Shown piece by piece: positions 23,300 through 32,069 of a stretch of DNA of 64,000 nucleotides. A program made the translations under genes and the position numbers. The notes beneath the pieces were generated by a model. That model worked only from the letters and a program-made list of their open reading frames with translations, did not search any database and was not told the DNA's origin. Each line of letters starts with the position of its first letter. The stretch's first letter is position 1. The stretch covers positions 1 to 64,000 of the forward strand of contig JAKBGV010000002.1 in NCBI GenBank assembly GCA_021837305.1, given 5' to 3'. This stretch comes from Actinomycetes bacterium (lineage in GTDB: Bacteria > Actinomycetota > Acidimicrobiia > Acidimicrobiales > RAAP-2).

Positions 23300-24496
23300 A
23301 TGAACCACGTGCGCCCCTTGTCCGGTCTCAGCTTGGAGCAGTTGCAACAGCGAACGAGTGAGAAGTGGCGCCACTATCCCTCGGACGTCTTGCCCCTTTG
23401 GGTCGCCGAGATGGACGTGGCGCTGGCCGAGCCCGTCGAACGGGCCCTGGTCGACGCCGTTCGTCACGGCGACCTGGGTTACCCGATCGCTGACCGGTAC
23501 GTGGCGTCGCTCTCCTCCTTCGCCGTGCGCCACTGGGGCTGGACGGGGATCGACCCTTCGCGTTCCCGGCCGGTTGCGAACGTCATGAGCGGGGTCGCGG
23601 CAGCGATCAGCGTGCTGAGCGAGCCAGGTGACTGCATCGTGGTCAACTGCCCTGTCTATCCACCCTTCTTCTCGTTCACCGAGCACAGCGGCCGCGTCGT
23701 GGAAGAGGCCCCACTCGGCGCGGATGGGCACCTCGACTTCGCGCTCCTCGAGGGTGCCTTCGAGCGGGCGAGCACGAAGTCCCGACGCCCCGTCTATCTG
23801 CTCTGCAGCCCGCACAACCCAACGGGCACGGTGCATTCGCGCGACGAGCTGGTGCACGTGCTTAACCTGGCGGACCGATACGGGATGCGCGTGATTTCCG
23901 ATGAGATTCACGCGCCGCTCGTGCTACGCGGTGCGTTCACGCCGCTACTGAGCCTCGCCGGCGCTGAGCGACACGTCGCGGTGCTCTCGGGATCCAAGGC
24001 GTTCAACCTCGCCGGCGCGCCCGCCGCCGTCCTCGTCGTCGGCACCGACGGTACTGACGTGATCGAGGCTCTGGAGCAGCGAGTGGTACCCGGACCCAGC
24101 CACCTGGGCGTAATCGCCCAGAGCGCGGCATTCGACGAGACCGACGCGTGGCTTGAGGACTTGCTCGTCGACTTGCGTGCGCGTCAGACGCTCCTCGTCG
24201 ATCTCGTGGCCGACCACCTGCCGGTGGCCCGCTACCGGCCCGGCGATGCCACGTATCTCGCCTGGCTTGACGTGGGCGGTCTCGGCCTGCCCCAGGGCGG
24301 CGAGAGGTCGCGAGGACAGATGACAAGCATCACGGGGCCGGCCGCATACTTTCTTGAGCACGCGCGCGTCGCGTTGAGCGACGGCGCTGCCTTCGGCACC
24401 GGTGGAGTGGACCATGTGCGACTCAATTTCGCGACGACTGAGGCCATCTTGCGCGAAGGACTCGAACGCCTGGGTGGGCACTGGCCACGCGCGTGA
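23300..24496 (+). CDS. PatB/MalY-type PLP-dependent aminotransferase/C-S lyase
   Basis: A 398-aa class I/II aminotransferase-fold enzyme of the MalY/PatB branch, whose members cleave cystathionine or other C-S bonds. It begins with RTSEKWRHYPSDVLPLWVAEMDV, a hallmark of that branch. The PLP lysine is in VLSGSKAFNLAG, with CSPHNPTGTVHSRDEL and VISDEIHAPLVL as the Asn and Asp contacts, and the carboxylate-binding Arg in VRLNFATTEAIL. Monocistronic, starting at ATG 23300. Possible roles are methionine/cysteine metabolism or sulfur supply to the neighbouring cofactor pathway; the latter is inference. Confidence 0.9.
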   Translation: MNHVRPLSGLSLEQLQQRTSEKWRHYPSDVLPLWVAEMDVALAEPVERALVDAVRHGDLGYPIADRYVASLSSFAVRHWGWTGIDPSRSRPVANVMSGVAAAISVLSEPGDCIVVNCPVYPPFFSFTEHSGRVVEEAPLGADGHLDFALLEGAFERASTKSRRPVYLLCSPHNPTGTVHSRDELVHVLNLADRYGMRVISDEIHAPLVLRGAFTPLLSLAGAERHVAVLSGSKAFNLAGAPAAVLVVGTDGTDVIEALEQRVVPGPSHLGVIAQSAAFDETDAWLEDLLVDLRARQTLLVDLVADHLPVARYRPGDATYLAWLDVGGLGLPQGGERSRGQMTSITGPAAYFLEHARVALSDGAAFGTGGVDHVRLNFATTEAILREGLERLGGHWPRA

Positions 24497-24686
24497 ACGG
24501 TTCACCTCTAGCGGACCTCGGGTAAACGGTGAGCGCTGCGAAGTGCCCGAGCAGTGTCACCCGCGTCGAGTGTGACCCGCCGTGTTGTTCGGGGATTCGT
24601 CTCAGCGCGAGCCGACAGGTTGTGGGCCTTCACCCCTAGGGTCACTGGTGGAGCGAAACACGGTATCGCTGATCGGGGGGTCAACG

Positions 24687-25169
24687 GTGGTTACTGGCGA
24701 CGTCATCCACGGCACCTTCACCATCGAGCGTGCGTTTCGAGTACCGCCGTCACAGGTCTTCGCCGCATTCGCATCGGTGGAGGCGAAGAACGTCTGGGGC
24801 GACACGGGAAACCTTGAGACGTCGGTCGGTGCCGAGCAGCCGGTATTCGATTTCCGCGTCGGTGGCCATGAGACCTTCGACGTCGTGATGGACGGTGTCA
24901 CGTTCCGCTACGACGCGCGGTACTATGACATCGTCGTGGATCGACGTCTCGTCTACGCCTACGAGATGTACGCCGACGGCACCCGCATCTCGGTGTCGTT
25001 GACCACAATCGATTTCGCACCAAAGGACGCGGGCACCACGCTGACCTACACCGAGCAGGGCGTCTTTCTCGATGGCTTCGACGGCGACGACGCGCCTCGC
25101 CTGCGCGGGGACGGCACGACGGAGATGCTTGACAACCTGGTGGACTTCCTCGCCCCGGAGGCATCGTGA
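24687..25169 (+). CDS. SRPBCC (AHSA1-like) domain protein
   Basis: A 160-aa START-like fold protein. The N-terminus HGTFTIERAFRVPPSQVFAAFASVEAKNVWGD is typical of AHSA1/CalC-type SRPBCC proteins, as is VYAYEMYADGTRISVSLTTIDF and the final GTTEMLDNLVDFL. The track ORF starts too early; GTG 24687 (VVTGDVIHG) has SD CGGGGGG with correct spacing. Function is unknown; such proteins bind hydrophobic ligands and are often partnered with an ArsR regulator, none of which is seen here. The 190 bp upstream holds nothing recognisable. Confidence 0.8.
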   Translation: MVTGDVIHGTFTIERAFRVPPSQVFAAFASVEAKNVWGDTGNLETSVGAEQPVFDFRVGGHETFDVVMDGVTFRYDARYYDIVVDRRLVYAYEMYADGTRISVSLTTIDFAPKDAGTTLTYTEQGVFLDGFDGDDAPRLRGDGTTEMLDNLVDFLAPEAS

Positions 25170-25271
25170 TGGCGTTCACACCCTTCGGTACGCGGGCAGT
25201 GGTGGCGCTCAGGATCCCCACTGGCTCGACCACAACATCGCGATTGTGACGGTGTGCCAGGTGGGACCACG

Positions 25272-25859
25272 ATGACGTTCACGATCCGTTCGTTGAGCGC
25301 TGAGACCTGGGACGCGTTCGCGGAGCTCGTCGAGCGTAACAACGGCATATACGGCGGTTGCTGGTGCATCTCGTACCACCCGGAGTGTGGCCAACGGCAC
25401 CTCAACTACCGCGACGTGAAGCAGGAGCGGGTCAGCACGGGGCGGGCCCACGCCGCGCTCGTGGTCGATTCGAACGGCCTGGCCCAGGGCTGGTGCCAGT
25501 TCGGCAACCCCGACGAGCTCTCAAACATCAAGCACAAGCGCGCGTACGACAAGGATCCGCCGCCCGTACCCGACTGGCGGATCACCTGCATCTTCGTCGA
25601 TAAGGGTCATCGCGGGCGCGGCATCGCGCGTCTCGCGCTAGATGGTGCACTGCACGAAATCGCTCGCGCGGGCGGAGGCCTGGTCGAGGCGATCTCGGAG
25701 GTCACCGTCGGGCGGGCGGCGCAGGGTCGCTTCTTATTCAGCGCCACGGTTGAGCTGTTGGACGAATTCGGGTTCCAACGCGTTCGCCAGGTCGGCAAGC
25801 ACGCGTGGATCGTGAGTCGGGAGGTCGAGCCGATCACCGGGGACGATGGACGTCGATGA
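25272..25859 (+). CDS. GNAT family N-acetyltransferase
   Basis: A 195-aa acetyltransferase. The acetyl-CoA loop is seen in ITCIFVDKGHRGRGIARLALDGAL (Q/RxxGxG/A as HRGRGIA). The N-terminal half contains GIYGGCWCISYHPECGQ and GWCQFGNPDEL, features of a GNAT subgroup common in soil actinobacteria. ATG 25272 is chosen over the track start at 25254, since it gives MTFTIRSLSAETW. Acceptor substrate unknown. It follows the SRPBCC gene with a gap of 102 bp. Confidence 0.82.
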   Translation: MTFTIRSLSAETWDAFAELVERNNGIYGGCWCISYHPECGQRHLNYRDVKQERVSTGRAHAALVVDSNGLAQGWCQFGNPDELSNIKHKRAYDKDPPPVPDWRITCIFVDKGHRGRGIARLALDGALHEIARAGGGLVEAISEVTVGRAAQGRFLFSATVELLDEFGFQRVRQVGKHAWIVSREVEPITGDDGRR

Positions 25860-25996
25860 ACGGCGTGCACTAACTCTTCAACAACCGCTGTAGCGGCCTC
25901 GTTCGCTACCCGGTGTGGTGCTGACTCCACGAGACCCGTGACGCGACGAGTTCACCCGCGGCAGCGCGCGACGGACCTCGCGGTATCGTCTCGGAC

Positions 25997-27010
25997 ATGT
26001 CGCGCGCCCTCATTCTCGGTGGCACCGGCGCCATTGGACGGGCGACCGCATCGCGCCTTCTGGAAGCGGGATGGGACGTGCACGTCACGGGACGCGATTC
26101 CCGGCACGTGCCCGTCGAGATCGTCGACCGGGGCGGGATCTTCATCACCGCGGATCGTGAAGACCCCGTCGCACTGGCTGCGGTGATGGGAACGGGAGCC
26201 GACCTGCTGGTCGACTGCCTCTGTTACACCGCGTCCCACGCCACCGCGCTGCTTGAACTCGCGCGCGACGCGACTGCGACGGTCATGATCTCGAGCAAGG
26301 CGGTCTACGCCGACGACTCGGGCAACCACACCAACGCAACGATTGCGCCGCACTTCGCCGGTCCGATCGTTGAGACGCAGGCGACGGTTGAGGCGCGCGA
26401 CGTCGACTACCGGACGCGCGACGGTTATCCCGCGTGCAAAGTCGCCGCCGAACGGGTGCTGCTCGACAGCGCTCTGCCCGTGACGGTGATCCGACCGTCC
26501 AAGATCCACGGCGTGGGAGCGGCGCCACCGCGAGAGTGGGTCTTCGTGAAGCGGGTACTCGACCGTCGTTCCACAGCCTTCTTCGCGAACCGGGGCGTGT
26601 CGGTCGACCACACGACAGCGGCGCTGAACCTCGCGGCGCTGATCGAGGTAATCGCCGCTCGCCCCGGATCACGGATCCTCAACTGCGGTGATCCGACGGC
26701 GCCGAGCACACTCGAAATATCCCGCGTGATCAGAGAGTACTTCGGTCACGTCTGGCGAGAGGTCCTCCTCGAGGGCGACACAGAACTCGGTCACTACCTT
26801 TGGGAGGCTCCCACTCCGCTGGTGCTCGACATGAACGCTGCCCGTGAACTCGGGTATACGGCGGTCGGTACCTACGAAGAGACGGTCACGGCCGAAGTCG
26901 AGTGGTTGTTGTCCCTCGCGACTCGCGGTGACGATGGCTTCGAACTCCCGGGCGTCGATGGACCGCTCGTTGACTACGCCGCGGAGGATCGGTTCCTCGC
27001 ACGCCGTTGA
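25997..27010 (+). CDS. NAD-dependent epimerase/dehydratase family protein (SDR)
   Basis: A 337-aa extended or atypical SDR. The Rossmann motif is ALILGGTGAIGRATASRLL (GGTGxIG), VMISSKAVYADD marks strand 5, and GYPACKVAAERVLL has the YxxxK pair. The substrate half includes VTVIRPSKIHGVG and ILNCGDPTAPSTLEI. Proteins of this type act on nucleotide sugars or similar carbonyls; the substrate cannot be read from sequence. Starts at ATG 25997. Monocistronic. Confidence 0.82.
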   Translation: MSRALILGGTGAIGRATASRLLEAGWDVHVTGRDSRHVPVEIVDRGGIFITADREDPVALAAVMGTGADLLVDCLCYTASHATALLELARDATATVMISSKAVYADDSGNHTNATIAPHFAGPIVETQATVEARDVDYRTRDGYPACKVAAERVLLDSALPVTVIRPSKIHGVGAAPPREWVFVKRVLDRRSTAFFANRGVSVDHTTAALNLAALIEVIAARPGSRILNCGDPTAPSTLEISRVIREYFGHVWREVLLEGDTELGHYLWEAPTPLVLDMNAARELGYTAVGTYEETVTAEVEWLLSLATRGDDGFELPGVDGPLVDYAAEDRFLARR

Positions 27011-27161
27011 TAGTCGACTGTGCGCGAACACGGTGCGAGGTACCGGTCAGCTCGGACGAGGCGCGAACGAGGCGTTCGTCAGTCGCCGCGCCGAATTCGT
27101 CAACGCAGCGGAGCCCGTCGACTCTCGTCGTGGCCGCGGCTGCAGGATACGGAAAGCTCGT

Positions 27162-27704
27162 CTACTCGGGGGCGTCTTCGCCCACCAGTCCATCGATCGA
27201 CTCACGAATGAGATCGGCGTGTCCCGTGTGGCGGGCGTACTCCTCGATGAGGTCGATGAGAACGCGGCGAAGGTTCGGCGTCTCGGTCCACGTCGTAATC
27301 GCGAGTGGTTGATCGAGTCCGGACGCGGCGAGCGTTTCGGTGACCGCGGCCTCGGAGCGAGCGACGACCTCCAGCCAGAGGGATCGGAGCACTTCGGGGG
27401 AGTCGTCGGCCGCCGACGTCCACTCCCAGTCTTCGTGTTCGGCCACTGGCGACCAAACCGCCGGGTACTCGCGGCCCAACAGCTGGTGCGTGAAGTAATG
27501 GTCCTCGACGAGGGCCAGATGCTTGACCAGGCCACCGAGGGTCACGGCGGAGGGGCCTAACGTCTGGCGCATGGCTGACGCGTCGAGACCACCGGTCTTC
27601 CAAGCGAAGGTGCGGCGATTACGGTGCAGGGCACCCAAGAGCGCCTCGATCTCGTTTGGGGCGGCGGGGAACGGCCGCGGTGCCAAGTCGCTCGGCTGAC
27701 TCAC
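27162..27704 (-). CDS. DinB/DUF664 family (mycothiol-transferase-like) protein
   Basis: A 180-aa four-helix-bundle protein. The metal ligands of the DinB fold are visible as GGLVKHLALVEDHYF (His in helix 2) and EEYARHTGHADLIRESIDG (HxxxH in helix 4). The WSPVAEHEDWEW segment and RHTGHADLIRE are typical of the DUF664 group of actinobacteria, for which thiol-dependent transfer has been proposed. GTG 27704 start. It lies between the SDR gene and an insertion sequence. Confidence 0.82.
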   Translation of the reverse strand: MSQPSDLAPRPFPAAPNEIEALLGALHRNRRTFAWKTGGLDASAMRQTLGPSAVTLGGLVKHLALVEDHYFTHQLLGREYPAVWSPVAEHEDWEWTSAADDSPEVLRSLWLEVVARSEAAVTETLAASGLDQPLAITTWTETPNLRRVLIDLIEEYARHTGHADLIRESIDGLVGEDAPE

Positions 27705-27772
27705 GCCCCGAGTGTACGACGATGGTCGCGTGTCGACAACGGGGATGGCCCGGCTGTCGCGGTTATGACGGG

Positions 27773-27798
27773 CCCCCCTCTACTCCTGGGGTGAGATG
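27773..27798 (+). repeat. Left terminal inverted repeat of the IS
   Basis: TACTCCTGGGGTGAGATG at 27781-27798 is an exact match to the reverse complement of 29595-29612. A C6 run followed by TC precedes it. Confidence 0.85.
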
Positions 27799-27890
27799 GC
27801 GAGCATGTTTCCTGCACACCACCTGCGAAGGGAATAGCCACGTCCGACTCACCGGTTTGTCCACTTCAGGGCCACGAGCGGTATCGAATC

Positions 27891-29051
27891 GTGCGCGATG
27901 GAATCCAACACAGCGACCAGCGTCCGCGCCAGCCGTGGCGCTGCTCCGCACCAGACGGGACCTTTCATCGGTTCCTCGGGGCGTTGAGTGTCACGCGGGT
28001 AAAGGACGGTGTGTGTCCGACCTGCGAACGACATCACGGACCCGCGGAGGGTCCATCAACCCCTTGGCGGCACGACTACCTGGTGCGTGAGGTAGTGATG
28101 GCACTCGTCGCCATCGGGGGCGGCGACTCCTACACCGACGTGGCGGAGCGCGTGAAGGCTCAGGCGTGGGGTGAGAAGCGCCAATGGCATCGTAAGCCCA
28201 GCACCAACATCAACGGTGGTCTGGTGGCGGACCGGTTGCAGCAGTACGATCCCGTTGTGGCCGAGGCACACGCCGAAACCGAATGGCCCGACACCCTGGT
28301 ACTGGACTCCACCGAGTTCCAGTACACGGACTCGTGGACCGACACCAAATCCAGGCTGTTCTGTGTCCTATTCGCGTACGGCTATCCGAGTGACGGAACG
28401 CAACCCCGGCTGTGGAAAGGTCGCATCGAGTCCGAGCGACACCGGACAGCAATGGGCGGACTTCCTCGCCACCTTGCTGGGCAAGGCTCGAGTAGGCATC
28501 AGCGGCGACGACAGCAACATCAAGTCCGGGGTCCGTATGCACTGGTCGCGCGGTCGTCCCGTTCACTTCCACTCTTGCGAGCACCACCTCTACCGGAGAT
28601 CTCGCACGGCGATGGATGCGGACAAAGTGGAAGCGGCAGCCCCCTGCACGAAGCCCTCAACCACTCATTCCACAACCCCGAGGAGTGGGAGGCTCTGCGA
28701 GACAAGGTTCGAGAGTTGGGTTCACCAGCACTGCAAAGGTGGATGCGTGGCAAGAGCCGGATGATGGCGACGCAATTGTCTCGCCGCGGCGAGATCGGCG
28801 TGTACTCCAACGGCGCCATCGAGGCCCCTATCCGGACGGTTCGCCAGGGGATCGAGCGTCGCGCGTGGTGCTTCCGGAACCGTGCTCGAATGGACCTGTC
28901 GTTGGAAATGATGCGGCTCCGGCTGAACAAGGTGGACTCGGCCGATGCTTACAGTGGGCTCATCCGCGACCACCTCACGGTGACGAAGGGGATGCCGCTG
29001 AGCAAGCGCAAGCAGTGGGACCGTCGGGGTACTTCGTCACTTCGGCGTTAG
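27891..29051 (+). pseudogene. IS transposase, decayed (two compensating frameshifts, N-terminus damaged)
   Basis: This encodes a DDE-type transposase with an N-terminal zinc ribbon; it resembles IS1249-like elements, family not certain. The first frame has DTLVLDSTEFQYTD (first Asp region) and ends as GYPSDGTQPRLWKG. The continuation TGQQWADFLATLLGKARVGI ... SCEHHLYRRSRTAMDADK is in the +1 frame (28440-28650 approximately), and the end LHEALNHSFHNPEEWEALRD ... RRAWCFRNRARMDLSLEMM returns to the first frame. Two opposite indels therefore leave an open but partly nonsense ORF of 386 codons. The ribbon cysteines CPLQGH lie upstream of the GTG at 27891 with no in-frame start codon before them, which is a third defect. 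Confidence 0.8.
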
Positions 29052-29434
29052 GCGCGTTGTCGCGTTGTGACGAGGAACGCGACAACACTGGCGACGATGA
29101 ACAGCGCACCAACCGCCACCCACGGCCACGAGTTCGAATAGGTTCCTCCGGTCACGCCCCCGCCGCCGTTGGAGCTGAGGACGGTCCCCTGGGCAGGTCC
29201 GTTCATACGCGCACGAATGAAGAAGGGCAGTCCCCCAATTGAAACGAGAGCTGGCAATCCGAGACGAGAATCTGGCCGGCGCGACATGAACCAGGTGGCG
29301 GCTCCAGCCAAGGCGAGAACGAGAATCCCGATGCTCAGAATGCTTGCGATACCGGCCATCCACAGAGTTCCGACGAGTAGCCACCCGAAGAACATCGACC
29401 AGGACCGGTGAGCTTGCTCAGATGAGATAGACAT
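29048..29434 (-). CDS. Membrane protein, IS passenger (128 aa)
   Basis: The gene lies inside the IS, opposite to the transposase and overlapping its end by 4 bp. ATG 29434 has SD GGGAGG. Three probable membrane helices are visible: MFFGWLLVGTLWMAGIASIL, LVLALAGAATWFM and a C-terminal WPWVAVGALFIVASVVAFL, separated by an extracytoplasmic-looking loop rich in Gly and Asn. The pattern GLPALVSIGGLPFFIRARMN resembles small actinobacterial membrane proteins of unknown role. Codon use looks intact, so it is probably functional. Confidence 0.7.
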   Translation of the reverse strand: MSISSEQAHRSWSMFFGWLLVGTLWMAGIASILSIGILVLALAGAATWFMSRRPDSRLGLPALVSIGGLPFFIRARMNGPAQGTVLSSNGGGGVTGGTYSNSWPWVAVGALFIVASVVAFLVTTRQRA

Positions 29435-29594
29435 CTCGAACCGCCTCCCTACTTGTCTGACCTCGTGAGTCGCCTGCTAACAGGAGGATAAGCGCAAACC
29501 CAGCCACGCCTGCTTCGATGTGATGGGTCATAGGACTAACCGTGCCGCCAAACGGCCATACCGCACCCCGTCTCGAGTTTTTTCGGACACCTTT

Positions 29595-29619
29595 CATCTC
29601 ACCCCAGGAGTAGGGGGGG
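29595..29619 (-). repeat. Right terminal inverted repeat of the IS
   Basis: CATCTCACCCCAGGAGTA at 29595-29612 followed by a G7 run. It is the inverse of the left end but lacks the extra dinucleotide. The 160 bp between the passenger gene and this repeat hold no ORF. Confidence 0.85.
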
Positions 29620-29757
29620 CGGGTAGGTTTTTACGGTCTACGCGCGCAGTACCGTACGAGCCGCGCGGAGCAACGGGTGCGTCGTGCTCGGGACTCGCCG
29701 CACGATCACCGTTCTCGAGACGAGCCCACGCTCGATGAGGTATGGCACCATGCAAGG

Positions 29758-30186
29758 GTGGCGTCGAAATGGGGGATGACACCGCGCCAAAGCATCGAGG
29801 CGATGTGTGCGCGGCGCGGGCGAGACGACGTGATCGCCGGGTGCGTCGGCCTGCTCGAAGGCCGAACGGTCGACGACGAACTCATCCTCACACTCGGTGG
29901 ACCGCACGCTCGACGCGTGCTCGATGGTTTTGAGGGTGGTCGAGAGGGCTACTGGCCACGGGTCTGGGCGGTGCGGGGACTTCTGCACGTCTTCGATGCG
30001 GTGGCGACGGACGCGGTCATCCGTGCTGGCACTGACGACTCGTGGCGGGTACGCGAGATGGTGGCCAAAGTCGTCGCCGCCCACCGTGTCGACGAAGCGG
30101 CCGAGGCCGTCGCCGGTCTGCTGGACGATCCCGTGGCCCGGGTCCGTCGCGCCGCTGAGCGGGCCCTTTCACGACTCGTTGACTGA
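29758..30186 (+). CDS. HEAT-repeat domain protein
   Basis: A 142-aa helical protein. After TPRQSIEAMCARRGRDDVIAG the C-terminal half has two or three HEAT/PBS-lyase-like helical repeats: WAVRGLLHVFDAVATDAVIRA, WRVREMVAKVVAAHRVDEAAEAV and ARVRRAAERALSRLVD. Such repeats usually mediate protein contacts. GTG 29758 (VASKWGMTPRQS) is my preferred start; ATG 29776 is possible. The longer track start at 29677 is unlikely. It begins 139 bp beyond the IS right end, so its promoter might be altered by the insertion. Confidence 0.65.
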   Translation: MASKWGMTPRQSIEAMCARRGRDDVIAGCVGLLEGRTVDDELILTLGGPHARRVLDGFEGGREGYWPRVWAVRGLLHVFDAVATDAVIRAGTDDSWRVREMVAKVVAAHRVDEAAEAVAGLLDDPVARVRRAAERALSRLVD

Positions 30187-30307
30187 AAGCCCGCGACGGT
30201 CCTCCGCGCGATCACCGCTCGTGTGGACCCCGAGGTGTCAGGGTGTCATCGTCATCGTGCGCCGCACCCTGCGCGTTGCGCACCGTGATGGGGTCGCGCT
30301 CCATGAG

Positions 30308-30706
30308 TCACTCGGTTGGCTCGTGGAAGCCGAACTGGCGGTAGAGACCATACGCGTCGTCGGTGTGCACGAGCCAGCGCATCGACGAGGGGTCGTCACG
30401 TGTCACCATCTCGTGCACAAGTGCCTTACCGAGCCCACGACCACGAACGGATTCGTCGATGTAGACGTCGCTCAGGTAGGCCATCGATCCGTCCGACACC
30501 GATCGCGCGAAACCGACGATGGCACCACCGTCGCGCCGATACGCACCGACGACGCGCGCGGCCGGGTCGACCTGGCGCTGCACATCCTCGCGACGTCGCC
30601 AACGCTGCCAGTGGGCCTGCCGCGAGAGAAAGGCCCACAGCGCCTCCCGGTCGACGCGCGCGACGTCGTCGTCGAGTTCGAATGCGTCGTCGATGATGAG
30701 TCTCAC
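30308..30706 (-). CDS. GNAT family N-acetyltransferase
   Basis: A 132-aa acetyltransferase: VDREALWAFLSRQAHWQRWRR at the N-terminus, MAYLSDVYIDESVRGRGLGKALVHEM (strand 4 and the V-R-G-R-G-L-G acetyl-CoA loop), WLVHTDDAYGLYRQFGF (the common H-T-x-D-A-x-x-L-Y-x-x-x-G-F ending). GTG 30706 gives VRLIIDDAFELDDDVARVDR; the track start at 30880 reads non-coding DNA. This form resembles the single-domain acetyltransferases similar to ArgA/MSMEG types; acceptor unknown. Confidence 0.85.
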   Translation of the reverse strand: MRLIIDDAFELDDDVARVDREALWAFLSRQAHWQRWRRREDVQRQVDPAARVVGAYRRDGGAIVGFARSVSDGSMAYLSDVYIDESVRGRGLGKALVHEMVTRDDPSSMRWLVHTDDAYGLYRQFGFHEPTE

Positions 30707-30935
30707 GTGGCCGTACCCCGTTGCTCCGTATCCCGACAGTGCCGTTGTATGCGTGCGTCTCCACGTTCGAGACCGCCGTTGCGCCGTTTCACACCGAGGC
30801 TTGGCGGCCGTGCGCTCGCCACTCCTCCATCGCCTGGGTTGCCCACCTGATGGTCTCGGACCATCGATGACGAGCCGCATCGAATCGACTACCGGTCAGT
30901 CAACCCGTAAGCCTCGAGCGGTGGACATCGTCTGA

Positions 30936-31229
30936 CTAGCCGCCGAGCACCTGACCATCCGGTGCACGCTTGGCGTGCTGTGCGGGGAAGCACTCGTCAT
31001 TCTCTTGATCGATGAGTCCTGGTGGATCGACGTCATGACCGTGGTCGATGCGGGCTTCGGCGCAAGCACCTACGAGCTCGATCGGACGATGAAACACCGC
31101 CTCGATCGGTGACCCGAGCACCAGCTTGGTCGGACGGGACGACGAGGCGCCCGCGAAGGTGATCGCCGCCACGACCCCGATGGCGAGCACGACTCCTATC
31201 GCCAGCACGCGCCCCCGGGTGAACTTCAC
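30936..31229 (-). CDS. Hypothetical membrane-anchored small protein, 97 aa
   Basis: GTG 31229 gives VKFTRGRVLAIGVVLAIGVV, a basic start followed by one hydrophobic helix, then an external domain with three cysteines (VGACAEARIDHG, NDECFPAQH) and the end APDGQVLGG. It looks like an exported or tethered protein of about 70 mature residues. I recognise no family. The long track ORF starts in the next gene region and is not credible as a whole. Confidence 0.45.
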   Translation of the reverse strand: MKFTRGRVLAIGVVLAIGVVAAITFAGASSSRPTKLVLGSPIEAVFHRPIELVGACAEARIDHGHDVDPPGLIDQENDECFPAQHAKRAPDGQVLGG

Positions 31230-31294
31230 GCAGTTCAGGTTATGGGCGCCAACCGACGGAGGGGCGATAACAGGTCGGCTTTGCTGAGATTTCG

Positions 31295-31927
31295 CTACGA
31301 GGAGGGCTTGGCCGCAACCACGTCGTTGAGCTGTTGGTGCAGATTGGCGAGGACCTGGTCCTTCTCGCCCTGATACAGACTCGTCGCGATCGAGATCCGG
31401 TCGGCCACCCAGTCCTCGAGTGAAGCACCGACGTGGACGACGGTGGGCTTCTGGCGGTTGGAGACGGAGATGACGATAGAGCCGCTGGATTGTTGGACGC
31501 CGAGCAACTTGGTGAAGAGGCATTCCGCGGTCTTCGTCGCCCCCTGGTAGACGATTCGCTGATCGGTGATGCTCAGCGCCCCGTGGTCGACGGCCGTGGG
31601 TTGTGGCTCGCCTTGGACGTAGTGGCCGTGGTTCACCCCAACGCGATATCGGACACTTCGCCCCTTGATCGAACCGATGGGAATGGAGAAGCCCTGGGAC
31701 GCTCCCTGCCAGTGCCCACCAACACTTCGCTCCTCGATCAAGCCGACGTTCTGGACCTGTCCGAGGAGAACCTCGCCCGGCTTAAGGAGTAGGCCATTAG
31801 CCTCGAGGACTTTAGAGCCGTCGATGACGTCGATCAATGACTGGTAAGCAGCGACGCGTTGACCCCACTGAGCCGTTGCATCCACCTGGGGGGCCGCTGC
31901 GGCACGCTCCTTAGATTTTCCAAACAT
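31295..31927 (-). CDS. Conserved hypothetical protein with PH-like domain
   Basis: A 210-aa soluble protein. ATG 31927 has SD GGAGGTGTCCA. After a helical start (WGQRVAAYQSLIDVIDGSKV) comes LLLKPGEVLLGQVQNVGLIEER, then a beta-rich part with DHGALSITDQRIVYQGATKT and FTKLLGVQQSSGSIVISVSN, which is the pattern of bacterial PH/GRAM-like domains, and a C-terminal helix (VLANLHQQLNDVVAAK). No catalytic motif. It is divergent from nadK. Function unknown. Confidence 0.7.
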   Translation of the reverse strand: MFGKSKERAAAAPQVDATAQWGQRVAAYQSLIDVIDGSKVLEANGLLLKPGEVLLGQVQNVGLIEERSVGGHWQGASQGFSIPIGSIKGRSVRYRVGVNHGHYVQGEPQPTAVDHGALSITDQRIVYQGATKTAECLFTKLLGVQQSSGSIVISVSNRQKPTVVHVGASLEDWVADRISIATSLYQGEKDQVLANLHQQLNDVVAAKPSS

Positions 31928-32069
31928 TGGACACCTCCGTTCCAGAGCGTATGTCTCCAGTCGTGCTCGAACCAGGATGAGATACCGAATCGCCGACTCT
32001 GTTCACAGAGGCAAAGCACCGTGACCGTTGATGTCTCGCCTGTTCACTACCATGGCAACGAGGAGGACC

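Larger units (their letters stand above)
27773..29619 (+). mobile_element. Insertion sequence with 18-bp inverted termini and a passenger gene
   Basis: The left end reads ccccccTCTACTCCTGGGGTGAGATG (27773-27798). The right end (29595-29619), reverse-complemented, reads CCCCCCC then TACTCCTGGGGTGAGATG. The inner 18 bp are identical; the left copy has an extra TC after the C-run. Between them are a decayed transposase and an opposing small membrane-protein gene, about 1.85 kb in all. I could not find a clear target-site duplication: flanks cggg are shared, but an 8-bp repeat is not seen. The element seems old or immobile because its transposase is broken. Confidence 0.8.

Noticed and set aside
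22562-23911. 449-aa version of MobA
   Set aside because: The extra 250 residues lie over the intergenic region and the PatB-like gene; the MobA domain starts at GTG 23158.
30936-31523. 195-aa ORF
   Set aside because: The first half is out-of-frame sequence over the neighbouring gene; only the part after GTG 31229 looks like a protein, and it is listed with low confidence.
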